Source: JBCCGL01 sp039029275 (GTDB lineage Bacteria; Pseudomonadota; Gammaproteobacteria; JBCCGL01). From it: a DNA stretch of 64,000 nt. Location: the NCBI GenBank assembly GCA_039029275.1, contig JBCCGL010000005.1, positions 124,001-188,000 on the forward strand, written 5' to 3'. This document shows positions 51,337 through 59,244 of the stretch, piece by piece. The stretch's first letter is position 1; each line of letters opens with the position of its first letter. Position numbers and translations under genes: made by a program. The notes below the pieces were generated by a model. The model saw only the letters and a list, made by a program, of their open reading frames with translations, was not told where the DNA came from and searched no databases.

Positions 51337-52728
51337 TTAACCGTTCCAGACACCCTCATTGCGCATATCATCCATCACCTCTTCGATACCCAAACGCAGT
51401 GTTCCGACGAGTGTATCGACCTGTTCCTTGCTCATGACAAGAGGTGGAGAAAGAACATTCAGGTGCGCAATCGGTCGCACCAGCACCCCGCGTTTTTCGC
51501 AGGCTTCGGCGATGCGGTCGCCGACATGAACAGAGTCCGGCAACAGCTCTTTTGTCTCCTTGTTGGCGACATTTTCAACGCACATCATGAAGTGGCTGCC
51601 GCGCACATCGCCAACGATTGGAAGATCGTAAAGTGACGCCAGTTGTTGCTCGAGATACGGGCCGACTTCACGCACGTGGCCGCAGATATCCTCACGTTCC
51701 ATGATCTCGATATTCTTTAACCCGGCAGCGCAGCACACAGGGTGTCCGGAGTACGTAAATCCGTGTGTGAACATCGCGCCTTCTGCCTGCGGCGTGCTGA
51801 TGACGTCGTAAAATTCATCCGATAGCATACTCGCCGACAGCGGCGCGTAGGCTGAGGTCAATCCCTTAGCGCAGCTGACAATGTCAGGTTGAATACCAAA
51901 GACATCTTCCGATGCAAAGAAGTGCCCGAGACGCCCAAACGCGGTGACAACCTCGTCGGCAACGTAAATCATGTCGTATTTTTTGCAGATATCGAAGGTG
52001 CGTTTGTTATACCCCTCGGGCGGCACAATAACCCCGCCTGCACCCATAATCGGCTCGGCAAAAAATGCGGCGACATTGTCCGGCCCAAGCTCCTGAATTT
52101 TCGCCTCCAACTCATCGCACAGATGGTTGCAAAAATCTGCGTCGCTCATGCCATCAGGCTTGCGGTAACAGTTAGGAGCAGAGACACGATGCACCAACCC
52201 GGCAGCTTCCAAATCAAATCCCTGATGATCGAACGCAACGCCGGTCAAGGACATCGCCATATAAGTGCTGCCGTGATAGCCATCGTGGCGTGTAATGATT
52301 TTTTTCTTATTGGGCTTGCCCAATCGGTTGAAATAAAAATGAATCATCCGAACGGCGGTGTCGTTAGCCATCGATCCACCGGTTCCGAAAAAGACGTGAT
52401 TGAGATGTGACGGCGCAAGATTGGAAAGCTTCGCGGCAAGTTCTGCAGCAGGAATTGACGTGTGATGCCCAAACGATGAGTAGTACACCATCTGCTTGGC
52501 TTGCGCGGCCATCGCATCGGCAATTTCATCGCGCCCATAGCCTGAGTTGACACACCAGAGGCCCGCGATGCCGTCGAGATATTTGTTACCTTCCGAGTCG
52601 CTGACATAACAACCTTCGGCCTCGGCAACAACCAATGAACCTTTTTCCTTGAACGAAGAAAAATCCGTCCACGGGTGCATGTAATGATCTTTGTCTTTTT
52701 GCCAGATGTCTTGCGTGTCGTAAGCCAT
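51337..52728 (-). CDS. Class-III aminotransferase (putrescine/omega-amino acid--pyruvate type)
   Basis: This is a 463-residue PLP enzyme of the class-III aminotransferase family. The N-terminus (KDHYMHPWTDFSSF) and the HGYHGSTYMAM-like TRHDGYHGSTYM block match omega-amino acid/putrescine--pyruvate aminotransferases. The PLP Asp is in YVADEVVTAFGR and the lysine in DIVSCAKGLTSAYAP. Such enzymes remove the terminal amino group of putrescine, cadaverine, beta-alanine and others. It is 34 bases after the cupin gene and 78 bases before the fusion gene. Confidence 0.92.
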   Translation of the reverse strand: MAYDTQDIWQKDKDHYMHPWTDFSSFKEKGSLVVAEAEGCYVSDSEGNKYLDGIAGLWCVNSGYGRDEIADAMAAQAKQMVYYSSFGHHTSIPAAELAAKLSNLAPSHLNHVFFGTGGSMANDTAVRMIHFYFNRLGKPNKKKIITRHDGYHGSTYMAMSLTGVAFDHQGFDLEAAGLVHRVSAPNCYRKPDGMSDADFCNHLCDELEAKIQELGPDNVAAFFAEPIMGAGGVIVPPEGYNKRTFDICKKYDMIYVADEVVTAFGRLGHFFASEDVFGIQPDIVSCAKGLTSAYAPLSASMLSDEFYDVISTPQAEGAMFTHGFTYSGHPVCCAAGLKNIEIMEREDICGHVREVGPYLEQQLASLYDLPIVGDVRGSHFMMCVENVANKETKELLPDSVHVGDRIAEACEKRGVLVRPIAHLNVLSPPLVMSKEQVDTLVGTLRLGIEEVMDDMRNEGVWNG

Positions 52729-52762
52729 TTGTCAGCTCCTGTTTAAACGTTAAAGCATGATG

Positions 52763-53143
52763 TTACTTGTCGAGCATTGTCTCCGCTTTGGGGATATACA
52801 CAGCGATAACGCAGCCGTCTTTTGTGTAGGACGAATGCTGTGTTCCCCGTTTTAACCAGACCAGATCGCCAGTACGGTAGACAGTGCCGTCGTTATCTAT
52901 CAGTTCGCCGCTGATCATAAAAAACTCTTCATCGCCCTCGTGCGTGTGCGGGCGACTGCTCGTTCCTGGCTCCATTTTATATATGTGAAAGCCAACGCCA
53001 TCCGGGTGCGAGTCGTTTAGCTGTATCAGACTTTCTCCGGTGGGTTTGCCGCCCTCGGACAACCAAGGCTTGAATGCATCGGTGTGGATATTGGCGACGC
53101 GTCGCTCCCTGGATTCGATCTTGTTCATTTTCACTTCAGGCAT
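52763..53143 (-). CDS. Single-domain cupin protein
   Basis: This is a 126-residue protein with one cupin domain. The first motif reads RPHTHEGDEEFFMISGELID, holding His-x-His and Glu of a metal site, and the second KRGTQHSSY holds the last His. AGAGG with six bases to the ATG at 53143 decides the start. Such small cupins act as dioxygenases, isomerases or binding proteins; the reaction cannot be predicted. It lies between the PhyH gene (245-base gap) and the aminotransferase gene (34 bases). Confidence 0.87.
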   Translation of the reverse strand: MPEVKMNKIESRERRVANIHTDAFKPWLSEGGKPTGESLIQLNDSHPDGVGFHIYKMEPGTSSRPHTHEGDEEFFMISGELIDNDGTVYRTGDLVWLKRGTQHSSYTKDGCVIAVYIPKAETMLDK

Positions 53144-53388
53144 GAATGGCCTCTGGCTAATAATTCAGTGAACTCTCTGCAGCATCAAGTTCGCACACCC
53201 AGCGATGCCCGGTGTAGACCGCTGCGGCAACGATATTCGGTGCTCAACCGTCACTGTAACGCCTTCCGTGCCAAGAGGGAAACGACCTGGATTCATCGCG
53301 GCGGCAGACATTCAGCGGCATCGAGGCCGCGCGTTCAAAGCGCCTTTCGCATTGTTGTTGAAGTGGTGCGAAGGCAGGATTCACATGC

Positions 53389-54318
53389 TTATTTTCTCCA
53401 CACAACCGGAAACCAGTCCTCGCGCATACGATCACCGTCGCGTGTACCCATGTTTTCGTACGGCGGCGATGTGATTCCGTCGCGCTGACAATAACGAATG
53501 TCATCGCCCATCCAGCGTGTCGAAAATGCGCTGCGACCACGCGACATTTTTGCGTCCGTGGTACCGTGCAGTGTTTTGAAGCTGAACAAAATCGTATCAC
53601 CGGCACTGAGCGGCCAGCTTGCAATATCGTACTGATCACGATTGGCTTCGACATCGGGCACGCTGCCGGTGTATCCCTCGGTGCCCACATTAAACTCAGA
53701 TTCGTCCAGCCACACCGTTGGGTAATAGGTTTCGTTCCACCGATGCGAGCCGCGAATGTATTGCACCGCCTGAGCCTGCTCAACCTCATCGAGCGCTATG
53801 TAAATTGACACGCTTTGCTCACCCGAAACACAGTAGTAAGGAATGTCTTGATGCCAGGGTGTCGCGTGCTGCGTGCCGGCCTTTTTCATAAACGCGTGTT
53901 CGTGAAAAAACTGCGCCGTACCGGATTGCATCGCCTGACCGGCAAGAGACGCAGCGCCGGAATAAAACACAAAGTCTGTGTACTCCGGGATCAACGTCCA
54001 GTTGCAATAGCTATCAAAAAACCGCCCGGGTTCCTCGCTGCCGGTGCTCTCTGCGGGAAATCGGTATGCGCTCGGGTCTGCCACATTGCGAGCGAGGCCC
54101 GCGCGCAGCTTATCCACCCAATCGGTAAAGGCACCCGGCAAAAACACTACGCCATCGCGCTGATAGGTCTCGATATCGGTGGCACTGATGTCGAAATGCG
54201 CTGGAGAAAACGTACCAGCATTTATCGCGTCTATTTCTGCACCCGCGGGCGCCTCCCAGGGCACCGTCCACTGGTTAAACCCTTCGCTCGCAGCGTTTTT
54301 GGGGCTTTCAGTCCTCAT
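53389..54318 (-). CDS. Phytanoyl-CoA dioxygenase (PhyH) family 2-oxoglutarate oxygenase
   Basis: This 309-residue protein is an Fe(II)/2-oxoglutarate oxygenase of the PhyH family. The first part of the iron site is TPWHQDIPY (His-x-Asp), the distal His is in LHGTTDAK, and SRGRSAFSTRW carries the Arg that binds 2-oxoglutarate. EVEQAQAVQYIRGSHRW is a family block. The start ATG at 54318 overlaps the RidA gene's end (ATGAGGACTGA), so translation is coupled; the frame is open to 54342. It would hydroxylate a small molecule; the substrate is unknown. Confidence 0.9.
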   Translation of the reverse strand: MRTESPKNAASEGFNQWTVPWEAPAGAEIDAINAGTFSPAHFDISATDIETYQRDGVVFLPGAFTDWVDKLRAGLARNVADPSAYRFPAESTGSEEPGRFFDSYCNWTLIPEYTDFVFYSGAASLAGQAMQSGTAQFFHEHAFMKKAGTQHATPWHQDIPYYCVSGEQSVSIYIALDEVEQAQAVQYIRGSHRWNETYYPTVWLDESEFNVGTEGYTGSVPDVEANRDQYDIASWPLSAGDTILFSFKTLHGTTDAKMSRGRSAFSTRWMGDDIRYCQRDGITSPPYENMGTRDGDRMREDWFPVVWRK

Positions 54319-54727
54319 CGGGAATGACGGCCGTGGCGTCAATCTCCACCAGCCACTCAGGTTTTGCCAGGGCTGAAATCACAACACCTGTCGAGCACGG
54401 GTGAATGCCTTTAAACCAGGGGCCCATGGCTTGATAGACCTCTTCGCGGTATTTAGGATCGACGATATAGACGACAATTTTGCATACGTGTTCAAGGCGG
54501 CTACCCGCCTCTTCCAGAAGCATTTTGATGTTGGCCATCGCTTGATTGGTTTGCGCGGTCACGTCACCAACACCAACCACTTCAGACGTGTCCAGATTCT
54601 GACCAATCTGCCCGCGCATGAATACGAACGTACCCTTGGCGACAACAGCCTGACATAGGTCGTTATTCAGGTTTTGTTCGGGGTATGTATCTTTCGTATT
54701 AAAGGGGCGAATACGTTTGTGTGTCAT
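54308..54727 (-). CDS. RidA family (YjgF/YER057c/UK114) protein
   Basis: This is a 139-residue member of the RidA family. KGTFVFMRGQIGQNLDTSEVVG begins the core, TNQAMANIKMLLEEAGSRLEHVCKIVVYI is the central helix, and the conserved Arg is not in the usual late position but the terminal EIDATAVIP motif is present. Canonical RidA hydrolyses reactive enamines/imines that arise from amino acids or amines; subfamily members without the Arg have other roles. It follows HpaB by 46 bases and overlaps the PhyH gene by 11 bases. Confidence 0.88.
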   Translation of the reverse strand: MTHKRIRPFNTKDTYPEQNLNNDLCQAVVAKGTFVFMRGQIGQNLDTSEVVGVGDVTAQTNQAMANIKMLLEEAGSRLEHVCKIVVYIVDPKYREEVYQAMGPWFKGIHPCSTGVVISALAKPEWLVEIDATAVIPDED

Positions 54728-54773
54728 GCTTGCTCTCGTAAAAAAGTGTGTTCGTTCGCGCGACTACTAAAAT

Positions 54774-56225
54774 TTACTTGTCGCCATTCACGCGATCCGA
54801 TAATCCCGCAGCGTTTTTGACAAAATCCAGCGGACCGTCCCAACCAAAATTGCGATACACCGCGGCCAGATGCGCGAACGGCGGCGACTGCGCAAACAGG
54901 TGGAAGGTGAGCCGGTGTCCGGCATACCCGGAGTTCAACAGGTCACGGGCAAATGCCAGCAGCTTACGCCGATCATCCGACTGCCAGGCGTTGTTGATCG
55001 AGTAGTATTTGTCCAGCCACTTGCCGGTTTCTCCGCCTTCGAACGAGCTGACATCAGGTGTCACGCAGATTTGCCCCCCGCACAGTTCGCGCGCAATGTG
55101 CATCATCGCAGGCAGGTTCGAAACCGCGTGCACGCGTCCGGTCATCAACATCGATTGATTCGGCATGAAAAACCCGCCGGGACTTGTTTCACCCAAGGCA
55201 ACTGCCGCGGTTAAATGCGCATTGATGCCTTCGCGATACACTGCAAGCTGGGCCAGTTTTTCCTGCACCGCGGGTTGTTTTTCAAGACCAGTTTGCTTGA
55301 TGTTCCACAGTGCCGCACCAATCATCATATCTGCATAGGTAATCAACCGTTGCACAAAAGGCATCGCCGAGTAGCGGTGCAGCGTAGTGCGGATAAACGC
55401 TGCCGCTCGAGTGTGCTGATAAAACAGCACATCCTCCCAGGGAATCAACACGTCGTCGAGAATCATGATCGTGTCAACTTCGTCAAACTTGTTCGACAGC
55501 GGGTAATCATCGGCGTTTTGGACACCGGTAAAACCACCCCGACAAATGTGCTTCACACCCGGTGCATTCATCTTGACGATGCAACCCAACGCGTATTCAG
55601 AATAGGCTGCGTCACCCCAGTTGGCGATTGTCGGCTTCAGGAACCCCTGGTTCGAATACGCTGCAGCGGTTTCGTATTTTGCACCGCGGATGATGATGCC
55701 TTCGTCTGTTTCTTTGACTACATGCGTGAGCATGTCCGGATCCTGATCCTGCGGTTTGAGCGAGCGGTCACCTTTGGGGTCCGTATTCGCCGATACGTGA
55801 AAGGGATCGTTCTCAACCGCCAAGCGAATGTGGTTGTTGATGTTTTCGCTAAAGCGAGGATCGATTTCGTTAAGGATGTCAGCACCGTCTGCCAGCGACC
55901 ACATCTCGCCAACGGTTTCGTCGCCAACGCGCGTCACGACGCCGCCTATGTCTTTGAGCACAGTATCGACCGCGTGACGTTTGTCGTGCCAGTCCTGCTG
56001 GTTTTTCGGGATGCGATTGCCGATCGGAAAACGCTCGCCGTCTTCCTCAAACGTCATCACATCGTGTGTCGCCGCGTCGTGCTGCATATCGTAGATGCGT
56101 GCTCGCACGTCGATAAGAGGTTTGAACTGGGGGTGCGTCGTCACGTCCTCCACGCGTTCGCCGTTCATATACACCTCGCGCCCGTCGCGCAGGGATTCGC
56201 GGTAGTCATCGCCCGTTCTAATCAC
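54774..56225 (-). CDS. HpaB-type 4-hydroxyphenylacetate 3-monooxygenase oxygenase component
   Basis: This 483-residue protein is a flavin-dependent oxygenase of the HpaB/PvcC family. The start MIRTGDDYRESLRDGREVYMNGERV is diagnostic. LDDVLIPWEDVLFY and the helical C-terminal domain with AGRVHAVSN-like and ELCGGQI blocks follow. No Cys-x3-Cys cluster is seen near residue 100, so it is not a 4-hydroxybutyryl-CoA dehydratase. Such enzymes hydroxylate phenols using FADH2 from a separate flavin reductase; here the only reductase in the block is the fusion protein at 50110. GTG start. First gene of the block, divergent from LysR by 98 bases. Confidence 0.92.
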   Translation of the reverse strand: MIRTGDDYRESLRDGREVYMNGERVEDVTTHPQFKPLIDVRARIYDMQHDAATHDVMTFEEDGERFPIGNRIPKNQQDWHDKRHAVDTVLKDIGGVVTRVGDETVGEMWSLADGADILNEIDPRFSENINNHIRLAVENDPFHVSANTDPKGDRSLKPQDQDPDMLTHVVKETDEGIIIRGAKYETAAAYSNQGFLKPTIANWGDAAYSEYALGCIVKMNAPGVKHICRGGFTGVQNADDYPLSNKFDEVDTIMILDDVLIPWEDVLFYQHTRAAAFIRTTLHRYSAMPFVQRLITYADMMIGAALWNIKQTGLEKQPAVQEKLAQLAVYREGINAHLTAAVALGETSPGGFFMPNQSMLMTGRVHAVSNLPAMMHIARELCGGQICVTPDVSSFEGGETGKWLDKYYSINNAWQSDDRRKLLAFARDLLNSGYAGHRLTFHLFAQSPPFAHLAAVYRNFGWDGPLDFVKNAAGLSDRVNGDK

Positions 56226-56283
56226 GTCGTATCTGCCTTTGCGTTGTTAATTGCGGTTGATTGTTCGCCCCTCGCTTAAATAT

Positions 56284-56321
56284 GTAAAATAGTATTTTCG
56301 GTTATAAAACTAATATTTTAC
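56284..56321. promoter_or_regulatory. Inverted repeat between HpaB-type and LysR genes, probable operator
   Basis: GTAAAATA (56284-56291) and TATTTTAC (56314-56321) form an 8-bp inverted repeat with 22 bases between, in an AT-rich stretch that abuts the LysR start codon. T-N11-A-type LysR boxes can be drawn within it. As the only palindrome in the 98-base divergent region it is the best operator candidate for control of both genes. Confidence 0.55.
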
Positions 56322-56323
56322 TT

Positions 56324-57217
56324 ATGTTCTACACTCTGCGTCAGCTGCAGCATCTGGTTGCAGTGGCGGATGCCGGGCGAATCTCCGCCGCCGCTAAAAC
56401 ACTGCACATATCACAACCCGCATTGTCTGCATCCTTGCTGCAGCTCGAGTCCGCCTGCGGCTCGGCGCTGTTTGTGCGTCATAAGGCACGCGGCGTGAGC
56501 CTGACGGATAGCGGTCGCAAGCTGGTGGTCGAGGCCCGTAAACTCGTGAATCACGCGCTCGAGCTGGAGAACTACGCGCGCCACCTAGGCGATGGGATGG
56601 ACGGCGAAATGGCGGTCGGCTGCTTTACTACACTGGCACCGCTTTGGTTGCCGCGACTTTTAAGTGCGCTCCGCCTTACCTATCCCGCCCTCTCCATCAA
56701 TGTGCAGGAAGGCGATGTGCGCGAATTACAGGACGCAATTCTCGACGGGAGAATCGAAACCGCGCTGAGCTACGACATCGACATTCCCGAAGCGCTTGAT
56801 GCCGTTCCGCTCGCTCGCATGCAGACATACGCACTGCTGCACAGCGGACATGAGCTGGCCAAGCGCAAACGGATTTCGTTGAAGCAACTGCGTGAGGATC
56901 CGATGGTGTTGCTCGATTTACCCCACAGTCGCGACTACTTTCGCTCGGTATTTTCCGCAGCGGGGATCGAGCCTCGCGTAGTTTATCGCACCAGCAGTTT
57001 TGAAATGGTGCGCTGCATGGTCGCCAACGGCCATGGTTACTCCGTTTTAAATCAGCGTATTGCGATGTCGAAGGTGTACGACGGAGGTGAAGTGGCAATG
57101 GTACCTTTGACAGATAACTTGCCGGAATTGAATGTCGTGTTACTCACGTTAAGTGCAACGCCACTGACCCGTCGCGGGCAAACATTTGTCGATTTTTGCC
57201 GAGACTTTTATGCTTAG
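56324..57217 (+). CDS. LysR-family transcriptional regulator of the amine/HpaB block
   Basis: This is a 297-residue LysR regulator. The N-terminal winged helix-turn-helix (RISAAAKTLHISQPALSASLLQLE) is intact. The effector domain has GCFTTLAPLWLPRL at 100-113, DPMVLLD at 192-198, SRDYF at 202-206 and SFEMVRCMVANGHGYS at 225-240, which correspond in order to motifs of the fusion protein at 50110. The ATG directly follows an AT-rich inverted repeat and no ribosome binding site is apparent. It diverges from the monooxygenase gene and so is the likely activator of the block and its own repressor. Confidence 0.92.
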   Translation: MFYTLRQLQHLVAVADAGRISAAAKTLHISQPALSASLLQLESACGSALFVRHKARGVSLTDSGRKLVVEARKLVNHALELENYARHLGDGMDGEMAVGCFTTLAPLWLPRLLSALRLTYPALSINVQEGDVRELQDAILDGRIETALSYDIDIPEALDAVPLARMQTYALLHSGHELAKRKRISLKQLREDPMVLLDLPHSRDYFRSVFSAAGIEPRVVYRTSSFEMVRCMVANGHGYSVLNQRIAMSKVYDGGEVAMVPLTDNLPELNVVLLTLSATPLTRRGQTFVDFCRDFYA

Positions 57218-57223
57218 TTCGGT

Positions 57224-58024
57224 TTACGGCCAGAAAATGTAAAACAGAAACAAACCGAGCAGCAGCCGGTAGATAACAAACGGCAGCATACCCATGCGCT
57301 GGATCCAGATTAAGAAGTAGTGGATGCACAGAAACGCGCACACGCCGGAGATGAGTGTTCCCATCGCCAGCGCAAACCAATCGACAGCGTCGTCTGCGGC
57401 GATCAGATCAGCGGTGACAAACGCGCTTGAGAGCAGTATCACTGGAATCGACAGCAGGAAAGAAAAACGCGCTGCGACATCGCGCTCAAAGCCCATAAAC
57501 AGTGCCGCGGTAATCGTAATGCCCGATCGCGAGGTGCCCGGCACCAGCGCCACCGCCTGCGCAACGCCAATAAACAAGTAATGGCTCCATCGCATTTCGC
57601 TGATAGCTCGATGGCGTGTGCCAAAGGTGTCGGCAAGCCACAATAGCAACCCGAACACAACAGTGGTCACTGCGATAACCAGCGGCGATCGCAGATAGAG
57701 TTCAACAATATCCTTGAGCAGCAGACCGGCAATGCAAACCGGAATCGTGCCGATGATCACACCCCACGCGAGTCGCGAATCCGGCGATGAATCGTCACCG
57801 CTGAGAGACCCGAGCCACGCCACCAGCATGCGACCGATTTCGTCGCGAAAATAGAGCATGACCGCGCTGAGCGTGCCGAGGTGAACGGCAACATCGAATT
57901 CGAGGCCCTGATCGGGCCAACCTACCAGCGGCGGCACCAAAATAAGGTGCGCTGAGCTGGATATGGGTAAAAACTCGGTCAGGCCCTGCACGATCGCAAG
58001 CCATATGATTTGAATCATTTCCAT
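57224..58024 (-). CDS. uppP: Undecaprenyl-diphosphatase UppP (BacA)
   Basis: UppP dephosphorylates undecaprenyl pyrophosphate, recycling the lipid carrier of peptidoglycan and other polymers. The protein has 266 residues and about eight membrane segments. GLTEFLPISSSAHLIL (residues 13-28) is the signature with the catalytic Glu/His, and PGTSRSGITITAAL is the second active-site motif. Its stop is close to that of the LysR gene, with seven bases between convergent ends. Confidence 0.97.
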   Translation of the reverse strand: MEMIQIIWLAIVQGLTEFLPISSSAHLILVPPLVGWPDQGLEFDVAVHLGTLSAVMLYFRDEIGRMLVAWLGSLSGDDSSPDSRLAWGVIIGTIPVCIAGLLLKDIVELYLRSPLVIAVTTVVFGLLLWLADTFGTRHRAISEMRWSHYLFIGVAQAVALVPGTSRSGITITAALFMGFERDVAARFSFLLSIPVILLSSAFVTADLIAADDAVDWFALAMGTLISGVCAFLCIHYFLIWIQRMGMLPFVIYRLLLGLFLFYIFWP

Positions 58025-58062
58025 GCGCGGGGATTATCCGGAAAGCCTCGTGCGCTTTGCAA

Positions 58063-59229
58063 TCACAAAAACCGGCTGCGATCCAAACTTGAGAACCCGC
58101 GCATGGGGGAGTCGAGGTGTTTTGAGAGGCCTATCGCATGAAATGCTTCGCCCATCGCTCCCGGCAGCGTCAGTTGTCGGATTTCCTGCGACAGTCTGAT
58201 GCGCGCCCGTTCATCTGCTTGCTCAAGCAAGTTTGAGCCCACCTCCTCCAATCCACAGTTAATGAGCAACTGCTGTTGCGTCACGAACCCTTCGTGAGCA
58301 AGCCCGACCGCAGCTCCCGCCTCGGCGACTGCCGTAAAATCAACGTGCGCGGTGATGTCCTGCAAACCGGGCAGGAACAATGCGTCGTCGTGCGCACGAT
58401 GTTGGTAGTGGCAACGCAGCGTGCCCTGCACGCGCATCGGATGGTAGTAACTGGCGCGCGGATAGCCGTAGTCAACCAGAAGAATACCAGCGTGCTCCGC
58501 ACACCGCGCACACTCCGCCAGCCACGGCCGTAGCAACAGATTGATCTCGGATTCAAACCCCTCATCCCACGGCTCCGGCGTCGATTGTCGAACCCGGTCA
58601 ATTGCGGACGTGAGATCCACTCCCGCTGCACGGTAGTCCATCATCAGTTCCTGATCCCAGGTGACAAAGGCTTGCTGCGTGCCGCCAGCAGCGTGGCGAA
58701 AGCGCTCAACGGGCATCGCATCGAGCACTTCGTTGGCAAAAATAAATCCGCTAAAAGACTGCGGCCATGAATCAAGCCATTCGACCCGCGATAACAAATG
58801 TGGCAATTCTTGCTTGATAGTGCGGCGCTGAGTCTGCTTCAGGTCCGGACTGACTTCGAGAATGCGGTATCGCCCTGGCAGGCAATCGAGCGCGTCCAGC
58901 TCAGCCAGAATCGCGGTGGCGAACACGCCGGTTCCGGCGCCAAATTCGAGTACGTCGCCACCGGTTTGGTTCAGCACGTCGGCAGCCTGACGTGCTACAC
59001 ATCGAGCGTAAATCGTTGACACTTCAGGCGCGGTAACGAAATCACCGCCGCTGCCGAATTTTCGCCGCCCGCTCACGTAGTAGCCTAGCCCCGGCGCGTA
59101 TAACGCCAGTTGCATATATTCGGCAAAGCTGATTGCACCGCCCGCGAGATCAATTGCCGCTCGAATCGCATCAACCATTGCGGCGCTGTGCGCGCGCGAC
59201 TGTGCGTCTGGCGGTGGTAGTTCAGTCAA
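58063..59229 (-). CDS. SAM-dependent methyltransferase, MidA/NDUFAF7 family
   Basis: This 388-residue protein belongs to the family of mitochondrial complex I factor NDUFAF7 (bacterial MidA-like, DUF185). YYVSGRRKFGSGGDFVTAPEVS is the family signature, VLEFGAGTGVFA the SAM-binding loop and VDYGYPRASYYHP a later block. NDUFAF7 methylates an arginine in a complex I subunit; the bacterial substrate is not settled. Start is a TTG at 59229: the residues before the next ATG (LPPPDAQSRAHSA) are conserved in the family. It diverges from the pteridine reductase gene by 15 bases. Confidence 0.9.
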   Translation of the reverse strand: MTELPPPDAQSRAHSAAMVDAIRAAIDLAGGAISFAEYMQLALYAPGLGYYVSGRRKFGSGGDFVTAPEVSTIYARCVARQAADVLNQTGGDVLEFGAGTGVFATAILAELDALDCLPGRYRILEVSPDLKQTQRRTIKQELPHLLSRVEWLDSWPQSFSGFIFANEVLDAMPVERFRHAAGGTQQAFVTWDQELMMDYRAAGVDLTSAIDRVRQSTPEPWDEGFESEINLLLRPWLAECARCAEHAGILLVDYGYPRASYYHPMRVQGTLRCHYQHRAHDDALFLPGLQDITAHVDFTAVAEAGAAVGLAHEGFVTQQQLLINCGLEEVGSNLLEQADERARIRLSQEIRQLTLPGAMGEAFHAIGLSKHLDSPMRGFSSLDRSRFL

Positions 59230-59244
59230 ATTACAATCTATCCG

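Noticed and set aside
54774..56225. 4-hydroxybutyryl-CoA dehydratase as function of the HpaB-like protein
   Set aside because: The iron-sulfur Cys-x3-Cys near residue 100 is missing and the N-terminus is of monooxygenase type.
55215..56279. Long plus-strand open frame (354 codons) opposite the HpaB-type gene
   Set aside because: It is an antisense shadow: composition is unusual (His/Val/Arg-rich), there is no domain, and the minus strand has a complete HpaB-type protein.
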